NCBI RefSeq assembly: GCF_030704305.1
Contig: NZ_CP131935.1
Coordinates: 4,092,001 to 4,156,000 of the forward strand
DNA length: 64,000 nucleotides
Direction of reading: 5' to 3'
Source: Massilia sp. R2A-15
GTDB lineage: Bacteria; Pseudomonadota; Gammaproteobacteria; Burkholderiales; Burkholderiaceae_D
Every line of letters starts with the position of its first letter. Position 1 is the first letter of the stretch. Below are positions 9,797-21,963 of the stretch, in pieces. The notes under the pieces were generated by a model. The model worked only from the letters and a program-made list of their open reading frames with translations, had not been told where the DNA came from and ran no database searches. The position numbers and the translations under genes are program-made.

Positions 9797-9823
9797 GGGG
9801 TCTGGTCCCGCGGACCTGACCCC
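9797..9823. repeat. REP-like palindrome (family A)
   Basis: A GGGGTCTGGTCC arm, GCG loop and GACCTGACCCC arm lie directly downstream of the amidohydrolase. It is the inverse orientation of the unit consensus. Confidence 0.85.
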
Positions 9824-9867
9824 ATTTTGGATTGCGGACGCAAGGCCGGAATCGACGATTCGAAAAT

Positions 9868-9910
9868 CGGGTCAGGTCCGCCGGAGCGACGGGGACGCCT
9901 GGTCCCCGAC
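9868..9910. repeat. REP-like palindrome, degenerate long form (family A)
   Basis: The first arm GGGTCAGGTCC is preserved. It is followed by GCCGGAGCGAC and a second nested hairpin, GGGGAC with GTCCCC. The same variant occurs at 58044..58075. Confidence 0.65.
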
Positions 9911-9935
9911 ATTGCGCGCGTCGCCGAAACTGCAA

Positions 9936-10835
9936 TTACGGCAGCTGATCCGGCGCATCGCCGAGGCGCTGGCCCGGGTTGGCCTTCTCGAGCGCGAGCA
10001 GGGCGGCGCTCTGGTCGGCAGCGGGGAATTCTCCAGCGATCGAGCGGTAGTGTTCCGTCACCAGGGCGGCGACCGGCAATACCACGCCGGCATCGGCGGC
10101 GGCCACCAGCACGTTCTGCATGTCCTTCAACTGGCTCTTCACCTGCCCGCCCGGCATGAAGTTGCGATCGAGCATGCGCTGGCCGTGCACCTCGAGGATG
10201 CGGCTTTCGGCGAATCCGCCGCGCAAGGCAGCGCGCACCGCGGCCGGGTCGGCGCCGGCGGCCTGCGCCAGCAGCAGCGCCTCGGCAACAATGTCAAGCG
10301 TGCCGCCGACGATCAGCTGGTTGCACAGCTTGGCGACCTGGCCACTCCCCGCCGGGCCGACCAGGGTCGGGCGTCCCATCGCGCGCAGCACAGGTTCGGC
10401 CAGCGCGAAATCCTGGACGCTGCCGCCGGCCATGATCGCCAAGGTGCCGGTCTCGGCGCCGAGCACGCCGCCCGACACCGGCGCGTCGATGAAGTTGATG
10501 CCTTTCGCGTGCAGCCGCTCATGGAAGGCGACCGCCTCGCCTTTTTGCGTCGAACTCATGTCGATCCACAGCGCGCCGGCTTTTATGGCGGGCAGCGCCG
10601 CATCGAGCACGCCGCTGACGATAGAGCCTGATTCGAGCATCGAGATGATGATGTCGGCGCCCGTCACCGCCTCCGCCATATTTACACGCGGATCGGCGCC
10701 GGTTGCGCGAAGTTCCTCGGCTTTGGCCGCAGTGCGGTTCCACACGCGCAGCGCATGGCCGGCCTGCGCAAGGCGCGCGGCCATCGGTTTGCCCATCAGT
10801 CCGATGCCGAGGAAGGCGAGTGTTGGGGATGTCAT
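9936..10835 (-). CDS. NAD(P)-dependent beta-hydroxyacid dehydrogenase
   Basis: A 299-residue member of the 3-hydroxyisobutyrate dehydrogenase / tartronate semialdehyde reductase family, which oxidises or reduces beta-hydroxyacids with NAD(P). The Rossmann motif is FLGIGLMGKPMA at residues 6-17. The substrate-binding signature is DAPVSGGVLGAETGTLAIMAGG, and the catalytic lysine lies in GSGQVAKLCNQ. The start MTSPTLAFLG was chosen over an extension to 11144 because it begins at the cofactor fold. It is divergent from the PagL-like gene. The true substrate (3-hydroxyisobutyrate, tartronate semialdehyde or another) cannot be decided from sequence. Confidence 0.9.
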   Translation of the reverse strand: MTSPTLAFLGIGLMGKPMAARLAQAGHALRVWNRTAAKAEELRATGADPRVNMAEAVTGADIIISMLESGSIVSGVLDAALPAIKAGALWIDMSSTQKGEAVAFHERLHAKGINFIDAPVSGGVLGAETGTLAIMAGGSVQDFALAEPVLRAMGRPTLVGPAGSGQVAKLCNQLIVGGTLDIVAEALLLAQAAGADPAAVRAALRGGFAESRILEVHGQRMLDRNFMPGGQVKSQLKDMQNVLVAAADAGVVLPVAALVTEHYRSIAGEFPAADQSAALLALEKANPGQRLGDAPDQLP

Positions 10836-10947
10836 GTCCGGCTCCGTGGTTGTCGAAGGTGCATTCAATTGTAACGTGCCGGTCAGCAGCAGCGCAGCGC
10901 GAAACCGGTACAATAAGGATGGTGTTAACTGAATTGCACTCATTTTT

Positions 10948-11511
10948 ATGAAAGCGTTTATGTTCCTCAAGAAGATCAAGCCGGTTCTCGCGCTGGGCGC
11001 GCTCCTGGCGTTACAACCTGTTTTCGCCGCGGACATGGGGGCCGACTCGGTCGCAGTGGAATTCGGCACCGGCAGCAAGGTGCAAATGATCCGCGCCAGC
11101 GCGCAGAAGAATTGGGAGCGCAGCTGGTTCGAATCGAACGGCACGCACCTGTCCGGCTATTGGGACGCCAACCTGGCGCTGTGGCGCGGCAACGCCTACC
11201 GCAATGTGCCGGGCGACCATCAGAACATCGCGGTGGCCGGCCTCACGCCGGTATTTCGCTTCGAGCGCAGCGACAAGCGCGGCTTTTATGGCGAGGCCGG
11301 GATTGGCGTGAGCCTGTTTTCCCACCTGTACAACAATGACGACAACCGCCTGTCGACCGCGTTCCAGTTCGCCGATCACATCGGCGCGGGCTACGTGTTC
11401 GCCAACCAATGGGAACTCGGCGCCAAGCTGCAGCACTACTCCAACGGCGGCTTCAAGCATCCGAACAGCGGCGTCAACTGGCTGGTTGTGAAGGTCGCGC
11501 GCCACTTCTAA
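10948..11511 (+). CDS. pagL: PagL-like outer membrane lipid A 3-O-deacylase
   Basis: A 187-residue outer membrane beta-barrel of the PagL / acyloxyacyl hydrolase family, which removes the 3-linked acyl chain of lipid A. A Sec signal peptide covers about residues 1-27, ending VFAA. Family motifs are visible: LSGYWDANLALW, FYGEAGIGVSLFS, the GAGY region and LQHYSNGGFKHPNSG. The catalytic His163 and Ser165 are in place. The position matching the catalytic glutamate of Pseudomonas PagL appears to be Asn177, based on alignment from memory. The protein ends in RHF, a typical barrel C-terminal aromatic. A second in-frame ATG four codons later is also possible. Confidence 0.85.
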   Translation: MKAFMFLKKIKPVLALGALLALQPVFAADMGADSVAVEFGTGSKVQMIRASAQKNWERSWFESNGTHLSGYWDANLALWRGNAYRNVPGDHQNIAVAGLTPVFRFERSDKRGFYGEAGIGVSLFSHLYNNDDNRLSTAFQFADHIGAGYVFANQWELGAKLQHYSNGGFKHPNSGVNWLVVKVARHF

Positions 11512-11560
11512 GCGCGTTCTGTTGACTTCGTCATCGGTCGAATTATGTGACAATCGACCG

Positions 11561-12994
11561 ATGACCAGTACCGCCACCATCAAGCAGTACCTCCCGTGGG
11601 TCGTCGCCACCGCGCTGTTCATGGAACAGCTGGACGCGACCATCGTCAATACCGCCATCCCGAGCATCGCAGCGAGCCTGCACGTCACGCCGCTCAGCCT
11701 CAAATCCGTCGTCACCAGTTATATCCTCAGCCTCGCCGTCGGCATTCCGGTCAGCGGATGGATGGCAGACCGGTACGGCACGCGCCGCGTGTTCGGCACG
11801 GCGATCGCGATCTTCACGCTGGCGTCGGTGCTGTGCGGGCTGTCGCTGAACGCGCCGATGATGACGGCTGCGCGGCTGCTGCAAGGCATCGGCGGCGCCA
11901 TGATGATGCCGGTCGGGCGCCTGGCGATCATCCGCACCTTTCCAAAGTCCGAATTGCTGGGCGCGATGAATTTCGTGATCATCCCCGCGCTGATCGGGCC
12001 GCTGCTCGGGCCCACCGTTGGCGGCCTGATCGTGCACTGGGTCTCCTGGCGCGCGATCTTCTTCGTCAACGTGCCTGTCGGCCTAGTGGCGCTGTTCCTG
12101 GTGGTGAAATACATGCCCGACTATCGCGGAACGGAGCGCCGGCCGCTCGACGTGATCGGCATGATCCTGTTCAGTTGCGGCACCGCGTTGTTGTCGTGGC
12201 TGCTCGAGATATTTGGCGAACACACGCTCGACCCGACGACTGCGGTGGTGATGCTGGGGCTGTCGATCGCATTGCTGGTCGCGTATGGCTGGCATGCGAG
12301 CGGGATCGAATACCCTCTGCTGCGCCTGGCGCTATTCAGAGTAAGGACGTTTCGCACGGCGGTGCTGGGCGGATTCGCCACGCGCCTGGGCGTCGGGGGC
12401 CTGCCCTTCCTGCTGCCGCTGTTGTACCAGGTGGGATTGGGCCTGCCGGCTTGGAAGTCCGGTCTCCTGATGATGCCCACCGCGCTGGCCGCGATGGGCA
12501 TGAAGCTGATCTCGGCGCGCCTGCTGTCGCGATTTGGCTACCGCCAGGTGCTGATCGTCAACACGGTCTGCATCGGCATCACGATCGGACTGTTTGCGAT
12601 GGTGAAGTCGACCACGCCGCTGGCTTTCATCGTCATGCTCGGCCTGATGCAGGGGTTCTTCAATTCGCTGCAGTTTTCCAGCATGAACACGCTGGCGTAT
12701 GCCGACGTCGCGCAGGCCGATTCGAGCATGGCGAGTACGATCTCCAGTTCGTTCCAGCAGCTGTCGATGAGTTTCGGCCTGGCGGCCGGGTCCCTGGTGG
12801 CTGCCTGGTTCCTCGGCGACGTACCGCAAACCAATCGCGGCATGGTGACCAGCGCCTTGCACAGCGCGTTCGTGGCCTTGTCGGTGGTGACGATCCTGTC
12901 GTCGCTGGCATTCTGGACGTTGCGCCGCGGCGATGGCGAAAGCATCAGCAAGGGCGTGAAGATCGCGCCCGAAGCAACGCCGGCGACGACTTAA
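11561..12994 (+). CDS. DHA2-family MFS multidrug exporter
   Basis: A 477-residue proton-driven drug exporter of the EmrB/QacA (DHA2) subfamily with about 14 transmembrane helices. It has the motif LDATIVNTAIPSIA in helix 1, the loop motif GWMADRYGTRRVF (MFS motif A), and RLLQGIGGAMMMPVGRLAI for the antiporter region. A TTG codon upstream at 11522 would extend the frame, but ATG at 11561 starts just before the first helix. There is no adjacent EmrA-type membrane fusion protein or TetR regulator, so it may act alone in the inner membrane. It is convergent with rRNA operon 1. Confidence 0.9.
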   Translation: MTSTATIKQYLPWVVATALFMEQLDATIVNTAIPSIAASLHVTPLSLKSVVTSYILSLAVGIPVSGWMADRYGTRRVFGTAIAIFTLASVLCGLSLNAPMMTAARLLQGIGGAMMMPVGRLAIIRTFPKSELLGAMNFVIIPALIGPLLGPTVGGLIVHWVSWRAIFFVNVPVGLVALFLVVKYMPDYRGTERRPLDVIGMILFSCGTALLSWLLEIFGEHTLDPTTAVVMLGLSIALLVAYGWHASGIEYPLLRLALFRVRTFRTAVLGGFATRLGVGGLPFLLPLLYQVGLGLPAWKSGLLMMPTALAAMGMKLISARLLSRFGYRQVLIVNTVCIGITIGLFAMVKSTTPLAFIVMLGLMQGFFNSLQFSSMNTLAYADVAQADSSMASTISSSFQQLSMSFGLAAGSLVAAWFLGDVPQTNRGMVTSALHSAFVALSVVTILSSLAFWTLRRGDGESISKGVKIAPEATPATT

Positions 12995-13005
12995 GCCTTC
13001 ACACC

Positions 13006-13046
13006 AGGGTCTGACCCGCGGGGACTCGGCGTCCCCGTCAGACCCT
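13006..13046. repeat. Hairpin repeat related to family A
   Basis: AGGGTCTGAC and GTCAGACCCT form a 10-bp stem with an inner GGGAC/GTCCC stem. It lies between the MFS gene and the rrn1 distal terminator and could stop transcription from both sides. A near copy lies at 24451..24490, in the matching place after rrn2. Confidence 0.75.
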
Positions 13047-13070
13047 TTAGCACCACGAAACCAACAGGCA

Positions 13071-13104
13071 AAAAAAAACCTCAGCACTTCTGCTGAGGTT
13101 TTTC
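13071..13104 (-). terminator. rrn1 distal terminator
   Basis: Read on the minus strand, AAACCTCAGCA, a short loop and TGCTGAGGTTT are followed by a T-run. It directly follows the distal 5S gene and differs in stem sequence from the other rrn terminators. Confidence 0.9.
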
Positions 13105-13114
13105 TGTATAACTA

Positions 13115-13230
13115 GCCTGACGATAACCTACTTTCACACTGGTTGCAGCACTATCATCGGCGTAATCTCGTTTCACGGTCCTGTTCGGGATGGGAAGGGG
13201 TGGTACCGAGTTACTATGGTCATCAGGCAT
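13115..13230 (-). rRNA. rrf: 5S rRNA, extra distal copy of rrn1
   Basis: A 116-base 5S rRNA, apparently identical to the proximal copies, with complementary termini (GCCTGATGACC and GTCAGGC). It lies about 160 bases beyond the proximal 5S and is separated from it by a strong terminator, so it would need read-through or its own promoter. A TATAAT on the minus strand at 13292-13287 lies about 55 bases upstream but has no convincing -35 partner. Confidence 0.93.
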
Positions 13231-13346
13231 AACTTGCACAGGTGCTTGCTCCCAATTGGGCAGCAAGACCTTGAATCTCGAGGCGTATTATACACCAGGG
13301 CCTGATCCCGCGGTCCAGACTCTTTGCACCGCAAAACCGCCAGACG

Positions 13347-13379
13347 AAAAAAAACCCAAGCATTTCTGCTTGGGTTTTT
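13347..13379 (-). terminator. rrn1 proximal terminator
   Basis: Minus-strand hairpin CCCAAGCA-GAAA-TGCTTGGG followed by eight Ts. The same hairpin follows the 5S gene of rrn2 and of rrn3. Confidence 0.92.
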
Positions 13380-13391
13380 CTCTTGTAACTA

Positions 13392-13507
13392 GCCTGACGA
13401 TAACCTACTTTCACACTGGTTGCAGCACTATCATCGGCGTAATCTCGTTTCACGGTCCTGTTCGGGATGGGAAGGGGTGGTACCGAGTTACTATGGTCAT
13501 CAGGCAT
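13392..13507 (-). rRNA. rrf: 5S rRNA, rrn1 proximal copy
   Basis: A 116-base 5S rRNA about 130 bases downstream of the 23S 3' end. It occupies the same position as the single 5S of the other two operons. Confidence 0.95.
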
Positions 13508-13636
13508 AACTTGTACAGGTCTTGCTCCCGATGGGGCAGCAATTCCTAGAATCTGGAAGAAGTAAGTTTCGTATTACTGGGTAATGAGTATGAATCAGAA
13601 CAAGCCACAACGGTCTTTCTCATCTCTGTACCTGCT

Positions 13637-16522
<2,886 letters not shown>

Positions 16523-16662
16523 ACGTTAACCTCTCAGCCGACTAAGCCGAAAGACGCTACAGAGATAAGAAAGTACAGCGTTGTTGCTTGTTTTGATACA
16601 TACAATCATTACCCTGCCAAACCGTTTTCACGGATTGACATAAAACTTTACTTCTTCCAGAT

Positions 16663-16672
16663 TGTTAAAGAA
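16663..16672 (-). promoter_or_regulatory. boxA antitermination element, rrn1 spacer
   Basis: Minus-strand TTCTTTAACA matches the rrn boxA core (TGCTCTTTAACA in E. coli). It lies in the tRNA-Ala to 23S spacer, where boxA is normally repeated. Confidence 0.7.
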
Positions 16673-16760
16673 CGAAACAGCATTGACCTCTAAAAGGCCA
16701 AACCTAAATCGCAACCAGGAACTGGCTGACTTACGTTTGGTATTTCAAGAGTATGTAGAG

Positions 16761-16836
16761 TGGTGGAGGATGACGGGATCGAACCGACGACCCCCTGCTT
16801 GCAAAGCAGGTGCTCTCCCAGCTGAGCTAATCCCCC
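16761..16836 (-). tRNA. tRNA-Ala (anticodon TGC)
   Basis: A 76-base cloverleaf from GGGGGATTAGCTCAG to an encoded CCA end. Anticodon TGC lies in the CTTTGCAAG loop and the T-arm is GGTTCGATCC. Confidence 0.97.
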
Positions 16837-16857
16837 AAGGATTTACTACGACCGCGT

Positions 16858-16934
16858 TGGTAGGGCTGGTTGGACTCGAACCAACGACCCCCGCGTTATC
16901 AACACGGTGCTCTAACCAGCTGAGCTACAGCCCC
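16858..16934 (-). tRNA. tRNA-Ile (anticodon GAT)
   Basis: A 77-base cloverleaf from GGGGCTGTAGCTCAG to an encoded CCA. Anticodon GAT lies in TTGATAAC. It is 21 bases upstream of tRNA-Ala in the 16S-23S spacer. Confidence 0.97.
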
Positions 16935-17020
16935 GACTTGGACACTGCTACTGTTTCTTCTAAATTCAACAGTCGATAAGAGTGGACGCTCAATGAGTGG
17001 CATCTCTGCCTGTGCAACTC

Positions 17021-18555
<1,535 letters not shown>

Positions 18556-18741
18556 CTCTGTTTGTCGGACGTTTCCGTCCGAATTCGTCCCATTGGTCCG
18601 AATTCGCTCACTCAAAATACTGACAGGCCACTTCTTGCGAAGCGCCTATATTTCTTTTTTGTGAACATTTGATAATTTAAGTATTCAGTGACCGAAGTCA
18701 CTGGCACCTTCATCAAACGCCCACACTTATCGACTGTTAAT

Positions 18742-18751
18742 TGTTAAAGAA
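18742..18751 (-). promoter_or_regulatory. boxA antitermination element, rrn1 leader
   Basis: Minus-strand TTCTTTAACA lies in the 16S leader about 190 bases before the mature 5' end. It probably recruits NusB-S10 antitermination factors. Confidence 0.72.
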
Positions 18752-18918
18752 CTTGTTCGATACTGCTGCAGCTTGTTGACAAAGCGTTTTGTTTGTCAGC
18801 CGCGAAGAAGAAAGAGTATGAAGCGTTTCACTTATTTCGTCAACTTCTTTTTTACCGCAGCGTCGCGTTTTGCGACGTCCCAGCTGCTCGTTTTTGCTAC
18901 CGTTTCAGCGGGAGGCGA

Positions 18919-18947
18919 ACTATAGCAAAGCGCCGCCGGAGTGGCAA
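18919..18947 (-). promoter_or_regulatory. rrn1 promoter
   Basis: Minus strand: TTGCCA, 17-base spacer, TATAGT. A TTTGC sits just before the -10 box. The same arrangement lies at the same distance upstream of rrn2 and rrn3. Predicted start is near 18911, giving a leader of about 355 bases before 16S. Confidence 0.82.
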
Positions 18948-18966
18948 GGACGAGTTGAAGAAAATG

Positions 18967-18992
18967 GGGGCAGGTCCGCGGGACCTGACCCC
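18967..18992. repeat. REP-like palindrome (family A)
   Basis: GGGGCAGGTCC-GCG-GGACCTGACCCC lies between the rrn1 -35 box and the end of the small hypothetical gene. It may insulate rrn1 from transcription of the upstream cargo genes. Confidence 0.8.
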
Positions 18993-18999
18993 AGCTTCA

Positions 19000-19308
19000 T
19001 CAGGCGCTACGCACTTTCAGGATGTCGCTGCGCACTTCGACCACTTCAATTTCGCGGCCATCGCCGATACGGAAGCGGTTCATGCCCAAGGGCGTCAGGC
19101 TCGTGGTGCTGCGCTGCAGCCTGTCGTCCGGCCCCGGCGCACCAGTCGTGACCTGGCCAGGCATGCTGAAGTCGAGCGTGTCGCGCGGACGCCGGCCCAC
19201 CGGAAAGGCGAACGTACCGCTGGGACGATAGACCATATCGGCCCCCACGTCCTCCTCGAACGAATGGGTCCACGAGCCGCTGAGGCCCTGCTCGCCGCCG
19301 CCCATCAT
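19000..19308 (-). CDS. Small conserved-looking protein coupled to M43 protease
   Basis: A 102-residue protein of unknown function. Its ATG overlaps the stop of the M43 protease gene as ATGA, which supports real translation and a functional link. The sequence contains [21 protein letters not shown], then [15 protein letters not shown] and a C-terminal [14 protein letters not shown], with alternating hydrophobic residues typical of a small beta-rich fold. It has no signal peptide, cysteine pairs or membrane segment. It could be an inhibitor or partner of the protease, but nothing in the sequence proves this. It ends about 50 bases before the rrn1 promoter. Confidence 0.7.
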   Translation of the reverse strand: MMGGGEQGLSGSWTHSFEEDVGADMVYRPSGTFAFPVGRRPRDTLDFSMPGQVTTGAPGPDDRLQRSTTSLTPLGMNRFRIGDGREIEVVEVRSDILKVRSA

Positions 19309-21698
19309 TGGTTCGCCAGCAGCGTCTTGCCTGCCTCGCCCTGGATATAAGCAGGCGGGATCGTCGCTTCAATGACGGCCGCCGGCTCCGGCTTCGGCGC
19401 CTCGCGCAGCGCGGAGATGGTGCCGCCCATGAAGTCGTAGCCGGTGACCGAGGGCGACCATGCCGCGCCGTTCCATGCCTTGTGGTACAAGGCGCTGTCG
19501 GTGCCGGTGACGAACACGTCGAGACGGTTCGGTCCCCAGGAGACCGCGCGCGGCTGCGAAGTGCAGACGCCGCCCATCGCCTCGTACCCGGTGACCGACG
19601 GGCCCCATGCGTGGCCGTCCCACCACTTGTGGTACAGCGCGCTGTCGGTGCCGATGACGAACACGTCGAGACGGTTCGGTCCCCACGCCACCACTTCCGG
19701 CTGGCCGATGCAAATGCCGCCCAGCCGTTCGAAGCCGGTCAGCGACGGGCCCCAGGCGTGTCCGTCCCACCATTTGTGGTACAGCGCGCCGTCGGTGCCG
19801 GTGACGAAAACGTCGAGCCGGTCGGGTCCCCATGCAACCACTTTCGGCGCCGAGGTGCAGACCCCGCCCAGCCGCTCGTAGCCGGTGACCGATGGCCCCC
19901 AGGCATGGCCGTCCCACCACTTGTGATACAGCGCGCGGTCGGTGCCGATGACGAAGACGTCGAGCCGGTTCGGGCCCCACGATGCGACTTCCGGCTGGCC
20001 GACGCAGACGCCGCCCATGTTCTCGTAGCCGGTGACCGACGGGCCCCAGGCGTGGCCGTCCCACCACTTGTGAAACAGCGCGCGGTTGGTGCCGAGGACG
20101 AAGACGTCGAGGCGGTCGGGTCCCCACGAGATGGCGCGCGGATCGCCGACGCACAGGCCGCCCATGTATTCGTAGCCGGTCAGCGACGGGCCCCAGCCGG
20201 GTCCCCACCACTTGTGATACAGCGCGCTGTCGGTGCCGGTGACGAACACGTCGAGCCGGTTCGGGCCCCACGACACGGCCTGCGGCGAACTGGTGCACAC
20301 GCCGCCCTGGTTTTCGTAGCCGGTCAGCGACGGACCCCACGAGCTGCCGCCCCACCACTTGTGATACATCGCGCGGTCGGTGCCGAGCACGAATGTGTCG
20401 ATGCGGTTGGGTCCCCACGCCACCACCGGCGACGAGCTCGGACGGATCGCGCCGGCGGCGGTCGCTTCGGCGCCGATGGCGCTGCGCACGCCGTCCAGGC
20501 AGGCCTGCATCCGCGCGACCTGGCCGGCGGTGAACATCACCATCGCGCGATCGTCGACGTAGTCCATGTAGTTCATGAACATGTCGCCGTTCGGGCCGTT
20601 GCTGCAGCTGAGGGTCGGGAAGGTCGGGACGTGGTAATTCGGGCCGCCCTGGTTCGGCGTGTCGGCCACGTTGTCGGTGCCGGAGCAGCCGGTGCCGTCG
20701 TCGCCCCAGATGTGGTTCAGGTTCAGCCAGTGGCCGATTTCGTGGGTGGCGGTGCGCCCCAGGTTGAACGGCGCGGCCGCGGTGCCGTTGGTGCCGAAGG
20801 CCGACTGCAGGATCACCACGCCGTCGGTATTCGCCGGGCCGCCCGGAAACTGGGCGTAGCCGAGCAGGCCGCCGTCCAGCGGGCACACCCAGATATTGAG
20901 GTAGTTCGCCGAAGGCCACGCGTCCATGCCGCCGGTTGCCGCCGACTTGACCGCGTCGTTGTCGCTGAATCCGGTGACCGTGGTCTGGCGCCGCTCGATG
21001 CCGGTGGACGGTCCGCCGGTCGGCGTGGTGGTGGCGAGGTAGAATTCAATGCGCGCATCCGTGGCCAGCGGGAGGAAGGGTGCGGGGGTGATCGAAAAAT
21101 CCGGATTGGCGCGGCGGAAGTCGCGATTGAGCACGTCGATCTGACTGCTGATCTGTGCATCGGAGATATTCTGCGCCGCCGTATTCCACACCACGTGCAC
21201 CACCACGGGAATGCGGGTGACGCCGGGGCGCTGGGCCGACGCGGCGCCGGTTTCATAGCGGCGAGCGTGATCTTCGATCTGGTCGCGCATCCGCGCGTAG
21301 TGCGGATCGGTCGACAGCAGCCGGCGGTGCACCGCCATCGTCCCACATGAGCGCACGTTGGGCGCGCCGCCGCCGCCATTGCCGCGCCCGCTACCGCCGA
21401 TATCGCCTCCGCCGCCATTGCCCATGCCGCCGCCGGGCATGCTCTGGCCCCGCGCGGCTTCAGCCGCTTCCATGCTCCCCTTCGGCATACCGGGTTCCCG
21501 GTCGCGCAAACTGACGCCAGGCATGCCGCGGTCGTTCGGGTCGGACTCCCCCATCAGCGCTTCGCTGGGCATCTGCAGCGAAGCGTGGCCGGCTCCGCCA
21601 TTGCCTTGCGTACCGTTCATGCTGGCGGCGGAATCGTCGTGTTCGACACCTTCACCGTTACCCATGCCTGCCGCACCTTGTGATTTTTTGGTTCTCAT
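19305..21698 (-). CDS. M43-family zinc metalloprotease with seven-repeat beta-propeller
   Basis: A 797-residue protein. The first 120 residues or so are low-complexity and rich in Gly, Met and Asn ([14 protein letters not shown]), with no Sec or lipoprotein signal. Residues about 140-415 form an M43 (pappalysin/cytophagalysin-type) metalloprotease with zinc site [11 protein letters not shown] at residue 319 and Met-turn region MNYMDY. Residues about 423-756 are seven repeats of about 48 residues built around [20 protein letters not shown] and WGPSLTGYE, matching the PLL-type (DUF346-like) lectin propeller. A seven-bladed propeller is expected, which would bind sugars or surfaces. The start at 21698 is preceded by GGGAG; an extension to 21755 is less likely. 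The export route is unclear. Confidence 0.85.
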   Translation of the reverse strand: MRTKKSQGAAGMGNGEGVEHDDSAASMNGTQGNGGAGHASLQMPSEALMGESDPNDRGMPGVSLRDREPGMPKGSMEAAEAARGQSMPGGGMGNGGGGDIGGSGRGNGGGGAPNVRSCGTMAVHRRLLSTDPHYARMRDQIEDHARRYETGAASAQRPGVTRIPVVVHVVWNTAAQNISDAQISSQIDVLNRDFRRANPDFSITPAPFLPLATDARIEFYLATTTPTGGPSTGIERRQTTVTGFSDNDAVKSAATGGMDAWPSANYLNIWVCPLDGGLLGYAQFPGGPANTDGVVILQSAFGTNGTAAAPFNLGRTATHEIGHWLNLNHIWGDDGTGCSGTDNVADTPNQGGPNYHVPTFPTLSCSNGPNGDMFMNYMDYVDDRAMVMFTAGQVARMQACLDGVRSAIGAEATAAGAIRPSSSPVVAWGPNRIDTFVLGTDRAMYHKWWGGSSWGPSLTGYENQGGVCTSSPQAVSWGPNRLDVFVTGTDSALYHKWWGPGWGPSLTGYEYMGGLCVGDPRAISWGPDRLDVFVLGTNRALFHKWWDGHAWGPSVTGYENMGGVCVGQPEVASWGPNRLDVFVIGTDRALYHKWWDGHAWGPSVTGYERLGGVCTSAPKVVAWGPDRLDVFVTGTDGALYHKWWDGHAWGPSLTGFERLGGICIGQPEVVAWGPNRLDVFVIGTDSALYHKWWDGHAWGPSVTGYEAMGGVCTSQPRAVSWGPNRLDVFVTGTDSALYHKAWNGAAWSPSVTGYDFMGGTISALREAPKPEPAAVIEATIPPAYIQGEAGKTLLANQ
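19440..20430 (-). repeat. Tandem coding repeats, seven units of about 145 bp
   Basis: Seven direct repeats encode the propeller blades of the M43 protein. The units share long identical blocks, for example those around TGGGACGGCCACGCATGG on the coding strand. High similarity of the middle units suggests recent unit duplication or gene conversion. Limits are approximate. Confidence 0.85.
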
Positions 21699-21904
21699 CG
21701 TTGCTCCCTGTTGGACAGCATCATTGTTGTGCGCGCGCGACTGGGGCGAACGCACTCCTTTCCGAATCCGGACCGGTTCGGAAAACTCGTGGACTCTGCA
21801 AGCGGCGAAAGTTCCCGGGCGAGCGCGGGGGAGTTTGGCGGCCCCGAGGATGGGCGCCGCATATGCCGTGAGAGATCAATACTCGCAAACTCGCGCTCAA
21901 AAAG

Positions 21905-21926
21905 AACCCAGCAACTATGCTGGGTT
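21905..21926 (-). terminator. Terminator after the acylase gene
   Basis: AACCCAGCA-ACTA-TGCTGGGTT hairpin. On the minus strand it is followed by CTTTTTGAG. It separates the acylase from the M43 gene downstream. Confidence 0.75.
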
Positions 21927-21963
21927 TGTTTGTCTTTCCGCCGCGGCGGTGTGACACCAGCAT

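Noticed and set aside
13287..13292. TATAAT on the minus strand between the two 5S genes as a promoter for the distal 5S.
   Set aside because: No recognisable -35 hexamer at 16-18 bases; kept only as a weak possibility.
19046..19372. A 108-codon minus-strand frame overlapping the small coupled gene.
   Set aside because: Arg-rich shadow of the neighbouring frame; the ATGA-coupled frame is better supported.
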